From NCBI RefSeq assembly GCF_009928485.1, contig NZ_JAABNP010000006.1, forward strand, positions 124,001 to 188,000: a DNA stretch of 64,000 nucleotides, read 5' to 3'. Shown piece by piece: positions 44,344 to 53,817 of this stretch (within the stretch, counting starts at the first letter, position 1; every line of letters begins with the position of its first letter). This DNA is from Clostridium sp. C2-6-12 (GTDB lineage: Bacteria > Bacillota > Clostridia > Clostridiales > Clostridiaceae). The notes under the pieces are model-generated. The model was not told the origin of the DNA. It saw only the letters and a program-made list of their open reading frames with translations, and ran no database searches. A program made the position numbers and the translations under genes.

Positions 44344-46044
44344 ATGAAAAAATCACAAGAATTAAAGAAAGATTTAGATAGAATTGATGGAAAAAGTTAT
44401 AGATTATACAAAGATTTAGAAGGAACATATGATTTTGAAAATTATGTTCTTAGTATAGATCATGTTCAAGGTGATCCTTTTGCAGCTCCTTCAAGAATTA
44501 GGGTAATAGTAAATCAGAAAACAGCAAAGTTTCCAAAGGAACTTTTTAATAATAAAAACAGAAATATTGCAGTAGCAGATTATTTGACGAGAGAATTTTA
44601 TTTTAATATAAATAGATGTAGCGAAAGAGTTTTTGGCTCAGGGAAAAGTGGTCTTATAGCTATAAGTAAATGTCCACAGGAAATATTAGAAAGAACATCA
44701 ATAATTATAGATGAAGATAAAATTGAAGCAAGGTTTTATGTTGGATTTCCAGCTAGAGGTAGAAGTGTTTTATCAAAGGAGTTAGAAAAGATTTTATATA
44801 GTGTTATACCAAACATTGTTGAGAAAACTTTAATATATGAAAATATCAATAAGGAAAAGCTAAAATCTAGAGTAAAGCTTGTTGAAGATCAAGAGTATAT
44901 AAGAAGTGAATTAGGGAAAAGAGGATTAGTTGCATTTATAGCTAATGGTTCCATGCTTCCAAGAGAAAGCGGTATATCAATAAGACCATTAAAAGAAGGT
45001 AAGACTTTTGTTGCACCAAAAGAGTTAGAAGTGGAATTTAATACACAAACAAGAGGAACAATTAAAGGGATGGGTATTAAAAAAGGTATAACTCTAATAG
45101 TTGGTGGGGGATATCACGGAAAATCAACTTTATTAAAAGCCTTAGAACTTGGTGTTTACAACCATATTGAAGGTGATGGTAGAGAGTTTGTAATTACAGA
45201 TCAATCAGCTTTAAAGGTTAGAGCAGAAGATGGTAGGAATGTAACTAAGACTGATATATCACTATTTATAGATAATCTGCCTAATGGTAAGAATACTGTA
45301 GAATTTAAGACTGAAAATGCAAGTGGCAGTACATCACAGGCAGCTAATATCATTGAAGGAATAGAAAGTAACACAAAGGTATTTTTAATTGATGAAGATA
45401 CTTCGGCTACTAACTTTATGATGAGAGATGATTTAATGCAAAAACTTGTTTCTAAAGATAAGGAACCAATAACTCCGTTTATTGAAGTTGTAAGACCTTT
45501 ATATGAACAAAAAGGGATTTCTACAATAATCGTAGTTGGAAGCTGTGGAGACTTTTTTGATGTAGCAGATTGTGTAATTCAAATGGATAATTATAATACT
45601 AAGGATGTTACAAAACAAGCTGTAGATTTAAGAAAAGGTAATATTATTAAAAGAGTTAGAGAAAATAATTTAAAGATAAGTATATCCTTTAACAGAGTGG
45701 TTAAAGCCGGAAATATTAAGGAAGGAGAAAAAGGAATAAAAATAAAAACTATAGGATTGGATACAATAATAATAAATAAGGAAGAGATAAACTTAAGCTC
45801 AGTAGAACAAATAGTAGATAATGAGCAGCTAAATACCATAGGTGCCATTATGAAATGGGCAGAAGCTAATATTATGGATAAAGGTTTAAGTTTAAAAGAA
45901 ATGGTAGATTATATTGTTTGCGAAATAGAGAAAAATGGATTAATATCTATAGAAAGAATAAAAGGCGGAAGTGGAAGCTTAGCGATACCTAGAAAACAAG
46001 AAATAATGGCGGCATATAATAGATATAGAAAACTAAAAATATGA
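44344..46044 (+). CDS. ABC-class ATPase (ABC_ATPase domain, COG3044 type)
   Basis: 566 residues. The N-terminus SYRLYKDLEGTYDFENYVLS and DHVQGDPFAAPSRIRV are characteristic of this family. Walker A is TLIVGGGYHGKSTLLKALEL (about residues 250-269), an ABC-signature-like ASGSTSQAANI (about 325), and Walker B VFLIDEDTSATNFM (about 346). It has a single ATPase unit and no membrane segment. Bacterial function is unknown; a trypanosomal relative acts on RNA. AGGAG precedes the ATG. A terminator upstream separates it from telA; the next gene follows by 25 bases. Confidence 0.85.
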   Translation: MKKSQELKKDLDRIDGKSYRLYKDLEGTYDFENYVLSIDHVQGDPFAAPSRIRVIVNQKTAKFPKELFNNKNRNIAVADYLTREFYFNINRCSERVFGSGKSGLIAISKCPQEILERTSIIIDEDKIEARFYVGFPARGRSVLSKELEKILYSVIPNIVEKTLIYENINKEKLKSRVKLVEDQEYIRSELGKRGLVAFIANGSMLPRESGISIRPLKEGKTFVAPKELEVEFNTQTRGTIKGMGIKKGITLIVGGGYHGKSTLLKALELGVYNHIEGDGREFVITDQSALKVRAEDGRNVTKTDISLFIDNLPNGKNTVEFKTENASGSTSQAANIIEGIESNTKVFLIDEDTSATNFMMRDDLMQKLVSKDKEPITPFIEVVRPLYEQKGISTIIVVGSCGDFFDVADCVIQMDNYNTKDVTKQAVDLRKGNIIKRVRENNLKISISFNRVVKAGNIKEGEKGIKIKTIGLDTIIINKEEINLSSVEQIVDNEQLNTIGAIMKWAEANIMDKGLSLKEMVDYIVCEIEKNGLISIERIKGGSGSLAIPRKQEIMAAYNRYRKLKI

Positions 46045-46069
46045 TTTAAATTAAGAATAGGAGATGTAT

Positions 46070-46504
46070 ATGGAGGAAATTATATATGAATACATAGATT
46101 ATAAAAGTGAAATTTTTAAGAAAGTAATTGAACTGAGATATAAAATATTATTTGAGCCATATGGAAAAATTGAAAAATATGATTATGATGATTTAGATCC
46201 TATAAGTGAGCATTTAATAGCTTTAGATAATGGAGAAGTTGCGGGGTACTCAAGATTGACCAATTTCAATGGAAAAGGGGAAATTACCAATGTAGCAGTT
46301 AGTCCCAAATACATTAATAAAGGAATTGGATCTAAAATGCTAAAAAGACACATAGAAAGAGCTCAAGAACGTAATATTAAGAGTTTGTGCCTTCATGCAA
46401 GAATAGATACTATTGATTTCTATAAAAAAGCTGGATTTAAATGTATAGGAGAACCCTTCACATCAGAAAAAAGTGGGTTGCTGTTGCAAAATATGCACTT
46501 ATGA
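46070..46504 (+). CDS. GNAT family N-acetyltransferase
   Basis: 144 residues from ATG 46070, six bases after TAGGAG; the ATG at 46064 touches that site. The GNAT fold shows EIIYEYIDYKSEIFKKVIEL, then ITNVAVSPKYINKGIGSKML (about 77-96) with the acetyl-CoA loop NKGIGS, and LHARIDTIDFYKKAGFKCIG. Substrate unknown. Likely co-transcribed with the ABC-class ATPase. Confidence 0.85.
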   Translation: MEEIIYEYIDYKSEIFKKVIELRYKILFEPYGKIEKYDYDDLDPISEHLIALDNGEVAGYSRLTNFNGKGEITNVAVSPKYINKGIGSKMLKRHIERAQERNIKSLCLHARIDTIDFYKKAGFKCIGEPFTSEKSGLLLQNMHL

Positions 46505-46515
46505 AAAGAGCAGCC

Positions 46516-46580
46516 TTCCTTCAGTTAAGAGTTCAGAGTTAAGAGTTGAGGACAAAATCTCCAATGGGAGATTTTCATAT
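46516..46580. repeat. Dispersed AGTTAAGAGTT repeat with hairpin
   Basis: CAGTTAAGAGTTCAGAGTTA continues as AGAGTTGAGG and ends in the hairpin AAAATCTCC/GGGAGATTTT. The unit AGTTAAGAGTT is shared with the kdpB-kdpC spacer at 21645-21665. Confidence 0.5.
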
Positions 46581-46619
46581 GTATATTTAAATAAATATAT
46601 GAAACAAACAAAAAAGCAT

Positions 46620-46650
46620 GAAAGCCTATAGAAGTTACCTATAGGCTTTC
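46620..46650 (-). terminator. Terminator of the PocR-chemoreceptor gene
   Basis: Perfect 12-bp stem GAAAGCCTATAG / CTATAGGCTTTC; on the minus strand it is followed by ATGCTTTTTTG. Confidence 0.8.
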
Positions 46651-46660
46651 GCTAAGGAAT

Positions 46661-47691
46661 TTATTGTTCATTAGCTAATTTATTTAGTTCCATAGTAAAA
46701 GTTGTTACTTCTTCAACGCTAGCATTTGTTTCTTCGATTGCAGCTGATTGCTGTTCAGTTATGTTTAAAGTATTATTTGAAGCTTCTAAGGTTCTTTCTA
46801 CGGAAGAGTGTATTTTATCTAGTAAACTAGCAATGCTTGCAGTTGTTTCTTTTGAACTTTCAGATAATTTTCTTATTTCTAAAGCAACTACTCCAAACCC
46901 CTTACCAAGGTCGCCGACCCTAGCTGCTTCTATTGATGCATTAAGCCCAAGCATTTTTGTTTGATTTGATATATCTTTTATATATCCTAAAATAACATTT
47001 ATTTCATTAGAAAGTTGTTGTACATTTATGATTTCATTGTTTAATAAGGTTTGAGTTTCAGTAACTTCCATTGTGAAGAGGCAAGCTGCTGAGTTGCAGA
47101 AGATATTTGTTCAAAACTTTCTGAAAGAGTTGAAGTTAATTGTTTGATTTTCAAACGTTGATAGCCTTCATTAGATAATGTGTTTGCAACTGAAAACAAT
47201 ACTTCAGCTGCAGCTTTAATATTATTTTCGTCCACTACTTTTACCTGCTTAGCTGCATCATAATATTTTTCTTCATCTAAGCCTAAGTCATTGGCAGTAT
47301 TTTTAAACTGAATTTCATTAGGTTCATCAAATAAGATTTGTCCACCAAGTATTGTTCCTATAAGTTGCCCGCGAACAATTATAGGAGCAGCAAAGTCTAT
47401 AAGACCAGAGTGACATTTATATATGTAAGGTCTCCCGGTTTTAAAAGCTTCTTCACCTGCTTTGCTATGACATTCAGCACAACGACTCTCACCAAGTTTT
47501 GTAGATTGAGTAAGATTAGAGCAAATGTGAGTATAACTACTTGGTTTTGTGAACGGAGTTCCGTTTTTATCAACTGTAACGCTAGCAATGTTCATACTTT
47601 TTGCAAAATCATCTTGGAACTTTTGCAGAAATTGCAAGTCTATGATATCTTTCAATTCTAAATTAGTTAATTCGACATTATAATCTTTCAT
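46661..47691 (-). pseudogene. Soluble PocR-domain chemoreceptor, interrupted by a frameshift
   Basis: Two overlapping frames make one protein. The first (47691 to 47041) holds a PocR sensory domain: DLQFLQKFQDDFAKSMNIAS, and cysteines in GESRCAECHSKAGEEAFKTG and IYKCHSGLIDFAAPI. The second (to 46661) holds a short MCP signalling domain: NQTKMLGLNASIEAARVGDL, GFGVVALEIRKLSESSKETT. The join is at about 47071-47076. The frame runs QQLASS and then QWKLLK, but adding one base would give QQLASSTMEVTETQ and restore a single reading of about 343 residues. There is no membrane helix, so it would be a cytosolic receptor. Either a recent mutation or a sequencing error. Confidence 0.82.
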
Positions 47692-47850
47692 AAGCCCTCC
47701 TAAAGTTGGTTATATTTTAATAATAGTTTGATTATAACATGAAATATTACTTCGAGAATATATTCTTAAAGTAGTAATTAATGGTAATATAAATACTTTG
47801 TTTAATTTTAGATTATGCAGAAAAATTTTTAGAAAAATAAGAAAATGGTA

Positions 47851-47903
47851 TTGACAAATAAAATAAAAGAATATATTATTGTTATATAAGTTAAACGCTT
47901 ACA
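47851..47903 (+). promoter_or_regulatory. Promoter and cre-like site of the licT-bglP operon
   Basis: TTGACA (47851-47856), 17-bp spacer, TATTAT (47874-47879). GTTAAACGCTTACA (47890-47903) matches 12 of 14 positions of the CcpA element TGWAANCGNTNWCA and covers the expected start point, the position for catabolite repression. Confidence 0.75.
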
Positions 47904-47914
47904 AGTAAATATAC

Positions 47915-47998
47915 GGGATTGTTACTGATTCGATCAGGCGAGACCTTAATTAATGAGAAGAGAATAAGTATGTCTCTTTTGATTAATTAAGGTTTTTA
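47915..47998 (+). promoter_or_regulatory. RAT 1 / terminator before licT
   Basis: GGGATTGTTACTGATTCGAT followed by CAGGCGAGACC (47915-47945) is an antiterminator target. It overlaps the terminator whose stem is CCTTAATTAAT (47944-47954) with ATTAATTAAGG (47982-47992) and TTTTT. LicT therefore controls its own transcription. Confidence 0.9.
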
Positions 47999-48038
47999 TA
48001 TTCTTAATTAGCATAGCAATATCGATAGGGGGATAGGC

Positions 48039-48866
48039 ATGATAATAAAAAAGATATTTAATAATAATGCTATATTAGCTAATGATTCAGAAAAGCATGA
48101 ATTTGTTGTTATGGGAAGCGGTGTAGGCTTTAAAAAAAGTGTAGGGGAAAAAGTAGATGAAGCTTTAGTCGAAAAAACCTTTATTCTTAAGCAAAAGGAT
48201 GCATCAGAAAAATTCAAACTACTATTAGAAGATATTCCTTCCCAATATGTGTCATTATGCTACGATATTATTGAATATGCTAAAAATATATTAGGTGTTG
48301 AACTGAGTGACTATATATATGTTACTTTAACAGATCATATAAGCTATGCATTAAAATTATTTGATGAAGATCTTAATCGCCCAAATCCTTTAATTTGGGA
48401 AATTAAAAGGTTTTATGCTAAAGAATTTGAAATAGGTTTAAAAGCATTAGAATTTATTGAAGATGAAACAGGTAAGAAATTACCTGAAGATGAAGCTGGT
48501 AATATTGCTCTTCACTTAATAAATGCACAAGTAAATAATAAAGGTGGAAAAGTCGAAGATATTGCCAAGCAGACTAAAATGATACAAGATATTTTAAATA
48601 TAGTAAAATATACATATAATATTCCCCTTGATGAGAAATCATTAAATTATGAAAGATTTGTTACTCATTTAAGATTTTTCTTTCAAAGGTTAAGTAAGAA
48701 TTTACAAACAGAAGAAGAGGATGATTTTTTATTAAAGCAAGTAAAAACAAAGTACAAAAAAGCTTATGATTGCATGCTGAAAATAGAATCATATTTAGAA
48801 AAAGAGTTATCAGATGAAGAAAAGTTATATTTAACTATTCATATTCAAAGGGTTACTCAAAGATGA
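48039..48866 (+). CDS. licT: Beta-glucoside operon antiterminator, LicT/BglG family
   Basis: 275 residues. CAT RNA-binding domain (MIIKKIFNNNAILANDSEKH, VVMGSGVGFKKSVGEKV), PRD1 (YVTLTDHISYALKLF; EAGNIALHLINAQ) and PRD2 (RFVTHLRFFFQRL; LYLTIHIQRV) with the regulatory histidines. Controlled by PTS phosphorylation and sugar availability. The ribosome site is GGGGGAT. It lies between two antiterminator targets, one before its own gene and one before the PTS gene. Confidence 0.92.
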   Translation: MIIKKIFNNNAILANDSEKHEFVVMGSGVGFKKSVGEKVDEALVEKTFILKQKDASEKFKLLLEDIPSQYVSLCYDIIEYAKNILGVELSDYIYVTLTDHISYALKLFDEDLNRPNPLIWEIKRFYAKEFEIGLKALEFIEDETGKKLPEDEAGNIALHLINAQVNNKGGKVEDIAKQTKMIQDILNIVKYTYNIPLDEKSLNYERFVTHLRFFFQRLSKNLQTEEEDDFLLKQVKTKYKKAYDCMLKIESYLEKELSDEEKLYLTIHIQRVTQR

Positions 48867-48882
48867 TAATTACATATTAATG

Positions 48883-48985
48883 GATTGTTACTGGTAAAGC
48901 AGGCGAGACCAACATTAGATAGAATAAAATTTATTTTATAGGGTAAATTTTATTCGTATCAAAGTGTTTGGCCTCGCTTTTTTTA
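48883..48985 (+). promoter_or_regulatory. RAT 2 / terminator between licT and bglP
   Basis: GGATTGTTACTGGTAAAGCA followed by GGCGAGACC (48883-48911) is the target; the competing terminator pairs GCGAGACCAACA (48904-48915) with TGTTTGGCCTCGC (48966-48978), then seven T. Confidence 0.9.
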
Positions 48986-49014
48986 TAAATATAAAATATA
49001 AAAATAATATATGA

Positions 49015-50910
<1,896 letters not shown>

Positions 50911-50915
50911 GTATA

Positions 50916-50962
50916 AAAAATCTAAGCATAATGGCGGTTGTCTTATGCTTAGATTTTTATTT
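50916..50962 (+). terminator. Terminator of the licT-bglP operon
   Basis: Perfect 16-bp stem AAAAATCTAAGCATAA / TTATGCTTAGATTTTT and T-rich tail. Confidence 0.92.
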
Positions 50963-50996
50963 TATTTGGAAACTTTTATTATAAAAATTCTTTCCA

Positions 50997-51155
50997 TTGA
51001 GAAAATGGTAAATAATATGAGATAATTAACTTGCCGGTAAATCCAAGGGAAAGGAGATGGTAATGTTGATCATTTTTAGGGGGTGTCTATTAGCCTAAAG
51101 AAGGCTTGTAGACCCGAATAAAGGAAGGAGGGATTGACCTCCTTCTGTTATATTT
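50997..51155 (+). ncRNA. Candidate small structured RNA (about 120 nt)
   Basis: A promoter-like TTGAGA (50997-51002), 18-bp spacer, GATAAT (51021-51026) is followed by a ribosome-site-like AAGGGAAAGGAG, a GC-rich hairpin at 51081-51115 (GTCTA..AGCCT / AGGCT..TAGAC) and a terminator at 51123-51155 (GAAGGAGG / CCTCCTTC). Predicted transcript about 51033-51155. An 11-codon ORF, 51063-51098 (MLIIFRGCLLA), has a good ribosome site and ends inside the hairpin. It may be a peptide-coding leader or a regulatory RNA; the CCUCCUUC arm could pair with ribosome sites. No known RNA family recognised. Confidence 0.5.
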
Positions 51156-51194
51156 AAAAGAAAATTATTTTTTATTGAAAGGCTTAACATTAGT

Positions 51195-51449
51195 ATGGAT
51201 AATATAGATAAAAATCATAGACTTGAAGATGGAATTTTTTCATATAAAGTCTCAAAAGATAAAAAGGTATTTATATTCTGGAATGGAAAGCAGGTTAGTA
51301 TATTAAAAGGTAAAGAAAGCGAAAAATTTTTAAGTAGAGTAAAAAATGCAAGTGAAATAGATGCACAATTAGTAATGGCAAAAGCTACTGGAAATTTTAA
51401 GCGTGGGAATGAAAAAAATAATAAAAAGGTTGTTAATAGTTATTTATAA
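51195..51449 (+). CDS. Conserved small clostridial protein, unknown function
   Basis: 84 residues, mixed alpha/beta and charged, with RLEDGIFSYKVSKDKKVFIF, WNGKQVSILKGKESEKFL and LVMAKATGNFKRGNE. The last block reminds me of a small protein common in Clostridium genomes without assigned function. GAAAGG lies before the ATG. No membrane segment. It sits between two predicted small transcripts. Confidence 0.68.
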   Translation: MDNIDKNHRLEDGIFSYKVSKDKKVFIFWNGKQVSILKGKESEKFLSRVKNASEIDAQLVMAKATGNFKRGNEKNNKKVVNSYL

Positions 51450-51490
51450 TTTAGTAAAAAAATTATAATCACAAAATAATTGGGATTATA

Positions 51491-51798
51491 TTGACATATA
51501 ATGAAATTTATAGTAAAATAAATTTTGATAGATAATTTAATTAAGTTATCTAAATTCAGATGAAGGAGGATTTTAAGAATGATTAATTTAAGAAGTGTTT
51601 TAGAGGTACTTGTTCAATAATTTAATATAGTCGAAAGCAGTGTAAGATTTTATGTTGTATTTTTTATTAATATAAAAGAATCAAGTAAAATATGGTTACT
51701 TTTTATTTGTGATGCTTTCGAGAAGTTTAATAACCGTCATCTGAGAAATAAAATGAATTTATGTTTGGCAGAATGCACGAGGTTATCGTGTTTTTTTT
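51491..51798 (+). ncRNA. Candidate structured RNA with leader peptide (about 270 nt)
   Basis: TTGACA (51491-51496), 17-bp spacer, TAAAAT (51514-51519) form a strong promoter. The predicted transcript contains a 13-codon ORF (51579-51620, MINLRSVLEVLVQ) with a near-perfect GAAGGAGG site, then TCGAAAGCA (51631-51639) able to pair with TGCTTTCGA (51713-51721), enclosing about 75 bases, and the terminator CACGA/TCGTG with eight T (51776-51798). There is no larger gene. The layout suggests a regulatory RNA or an attenuator for the downstream gene. I do not recognise the family. Confidence 0.5.
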
Positions 51799-51813
51799 AT
51801 TGCCTTTTTTATG

Positions 51814-51852
51814 AATTCCACAGGTGGTTATACATCTGTGGGATTTTTTTTA
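51814..51852 (+). terminator. Second terminator downstream of the candidate RNA
   Basis: AATTCCACAG pairs with CTGTGGGATT (one internal G·T/mismatch), followed by TTTTTTT. It lies 60 bases before the next gene, so it may also be an attenuator. Confidence 0.75.
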
Positions 51853-51913
51853 TAATTAATATGACAATTAAGATTAAATTTAATATAAAAAATATGTTAA
51901 GGGGGTGTATTCA

Positions 51914-52009
51914 GTGGAAAATTCTGAAAGATTATTAGTTAATGATGAAAGTAAAAGGGAGGAATTTAACATTGTGTTACAAAAACGGGAAGGACATATT
52001 ACCAAATGA
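51914..52009 (+). CDS. 31-codon ORF overlapping the Mor-like gene start
   Basis: GTG at 51914 follows AAGGGGGTG. The product MENSERLLVNDESKREEFNI then VLQKREGHITK is hydrophilic. It overlaps the next gene by 38 bases in another frame, spanning that gene's ribosome site and start. A coupling or leader role is possible, as is chance. Confidence 0.35.
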   Translation: MENSERLLVNDESKREEFNIVLQKREGHITK

Positions 52010-52259
52010 ACTTCTAAAAGAATTACAAAAATATATTCAAGGAGAAACCATATATATTCCTAGGACAGAAGAGAGAAAAGCTTGGGGTGAAAATAATGGA
52101 ACTCGAGTAGCAATTAGAAATAGAAATTTGGAGATATATAGGTTTTATGAAAGTGGAATAAAAATTAATGAATTATCAGTTAAATATAGTTTATCAGATG
52201 ACAGTATTAGGAAAATTATCTTCAAACTAAAGAGTGAAAAATTAAAAATTTCAGTTTAA
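51972..52259 (+). CDS. CD3324/Mor-like DNA-binding protein
   Basis: 95 residues from TTG 51972, nine bases after GGGAGG; the ATG at 51942 would add ten residues but has no site. The sequence LCYKNGKDILPNELLKELQK, YIQGETIYIPRTEERKAWGE, and the C-terminal helix-turn-helix (YRFYESGIKINELSVKYSLS, DDSIRKIIFKL) match the small Mor-like proteins of Clostridia related to the Mu middle-operon regulator. DNA binding is expected; targets unknown. A terminator follows. Confidence 0.75.
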   Translation: MCYKNGKDILPNELLKELQKYIQGETIYIPRTEERKAWGENNGTRVAIRNRNLEIYRFYESGIKINELSVKYSLSDDSIRKIIFKLKSEKLKISV

Positions 52260-52277
52260 ATAAGTGTTGAACGTCAA

Positions 52278-52310
52278 AATTCTCCAATAATAATTTGGAG
52301 GATTTTTTTA
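52278..52310 (+). terminator. Terminator of the Mor-like gene
   Basis: AATTCTCCAA pairs with TTTGGAGGATT, followed by a T-run. Confidence 0.8.
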
Positions 52311-52591
52311 AATTTAAAGAAGAATTAAATATTAATAGTTTTAATTAAAAGCAGATAGATGGTATAATATATATAATAAAGTAATAATGTGTATTATCGA
52401 TAATATAAGTAAAGGTTTTAGTAGTAAAATATATTTGCAAGTAATATAAAAATAGTAGTATGAGAAGTAAAATAGAATATAAATTGCAAATAAGTAATGA
52501 TAACTAAAATTTATATTATAAATGGGCTACATTTTTCTAGATAGATAAGCTATAGATTAAAATATAAAGTTTAAGTAAGGGGTCGATATTT
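52311..52591. other. AT-rich region before cheV
   Basis: Very AT-rich; a TATAAT at about 52361 lacks a convincing -35. No other feature can be supported. Confidence 0.4.
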
Positions 52592-53494
52592 ATGAAGAAT
52601 AATATATTATTAGAATCAGGTACTGGTGAGTTAGAAGTAATTGAATTTATTGCCAATGGCAATCATTATGTAATTAATGTTGTAAAGGTTAAAGAAGTAA
52701 TAGCAATGCCTCACGATGGGTTAACAAGATTACCCGATCCTAAGCCAGAAATAGCAGGTCTTATCCTATGTAGAGATGAAATTCTTACATTAATTGATTT
52801 GAAGTATATACTAAGTAAAAAAACAACTAAGGATCTTGGAGAGAAAGTTATTGTTTGTGAGTTTAATAAAATTAAAGTTTCTTTTAATATTGATGATATA
52901 GTTGGTGTTCATCGTATTAAATGGAGTGAAATAAGAAAGCCAGATGATTTATCAGAAAATTCATTAGCAGTAGGTAATATTCTTTTAAATGGAAAAGTAT
53001 TAATAATGCTTGATTTCGAAAAAATAATTACAGATATTTGTCCAAGCGTTGGAATAAGTAAAGATCAACTTTTTGAAGTAGATTATAAGGATAGATCAGA
53101 GATAAAATTAGTTTTAGCTGATGATTCTGCATTAATAAGAAAGTTGTTAAAAGAAACTCTTATAAAAGCTGGTTTCACAAATTTGAAAATATTTGATGAT
53201 GGACAACAAGCCTTAGATTTTTTAGCAGGGTTAGCTGAGAAACATGGAGAGAATTTTAAAAGATATGCAGAACTACTTATTACAGACATAGAAATGCCGC
53301 AATTAGATGGTCTAACACTTACAAGAAAAATAAAAGAACATGAAATTTTAAGAAAGTTACCTGTAGTAATATTCTCGTCATTAATTACTCAAGAATTGAG
53401 ACATAAGGGAGAATCTGTTAAGGCCGATGCACAATTAAGTAAACCAGAAGTAAGTCAGCTTGTAGAGACTATTGATAAATTATTAAAAATATAG
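52592..53494 (+). CDS. cheV: Chemotaxis protein CheV (CheW-receiver fusion)
   Basis: 300 residues. CheW domain about 15-155 (LEVIEFIANGNHYVINVVKV, LPDPKPEIAGLILCRDEILT) and a receiver about 170-300 (KLVLADDSALIRKLLKETLI, phosphoacceptor Asp near 231 in LLITDIEMPQLDGLTLTRKI). CheV couples chemoreceptors to CheA and adapts by phosphorylation. AAGGGG precedes the ATG. It stands alone ahead of the L,D-transpeptidase, and near a chemoreceptor gene and several two-component proteins. Confidence 0.93.
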   Translation: MKNNILLESGTGELEVIEFIANGNHYVINVVKVKEVIAMPHDGLTRLPDPKPEIAGLILCRDEILTLIDLKYILSKKTTKDLGEKVIVCEFNKIKVSFNIDDIVGVHRIKWSEIRKPDDLSENSLAVGNILLNGKVLIMLDFEKIITDICPSVGISKDQLFEVDYKDRSEIKLVLADDSALIRKLLKETLIKAGFTNLKIFDDGQQALDFLAGLAEKHGENFKRYAELLITDIEMPQLDGLTLTRKIKEHEILRKLPVVIFSSLITQELRHKGESVKADAQLSKPEVSQLVETIDKLLKI

Positions 53495-53578
53495 TAATTG
53501 AATTTAAGTTAGTTCAATAAGGTAAATTTGCTATTTGATAAAAATAAGAAGCGAATAAGGTGATTTGCCGATAAAATA

Positions 53579-53614
53579 AAAAATCGTGCATAATTGATGT
53601 ACGATTTTTTTGTT
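53579..53614 (+). terminator. Terminator of cheV
   Basis: AAAAATCGTGCA and TGTACGATTTTTTT form a stem with a short AT loop. The following stretch to 53817 is AT-rich with no gene. Confidence 0.8.
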
Positions 53615-53817
53615 TTATATGTAATAAATATTATGTTTTTCTAAAGGTTATAATAATTGATAATTGTATGGAAAATATTGTATAATAATTGAGGCACATA
53701 TATTTTCCCGTATATAAAGTATTTTATATTATATAGTTTCAGGAGGGAGGTATTTGTTTAGAAAATATTTATTAAAATACGTGTCACAATAATAAAAGTT
53801 GAAATGGGTGGTTTTTT

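Noticed and set aside
52559..52586. TAAA-N14-TCGATAT resembling a SigD promoter before cheV
   Set aside because: It ends only a few bases before the cheV start codon and includes its ribosome site, so it cannot be a normal promoter for that gene.
53567..53574. GCCGATAA, a perfect SigD -10-like octamer
   Set aside because: No TAAA at the required distance and a terminator follows immediately.
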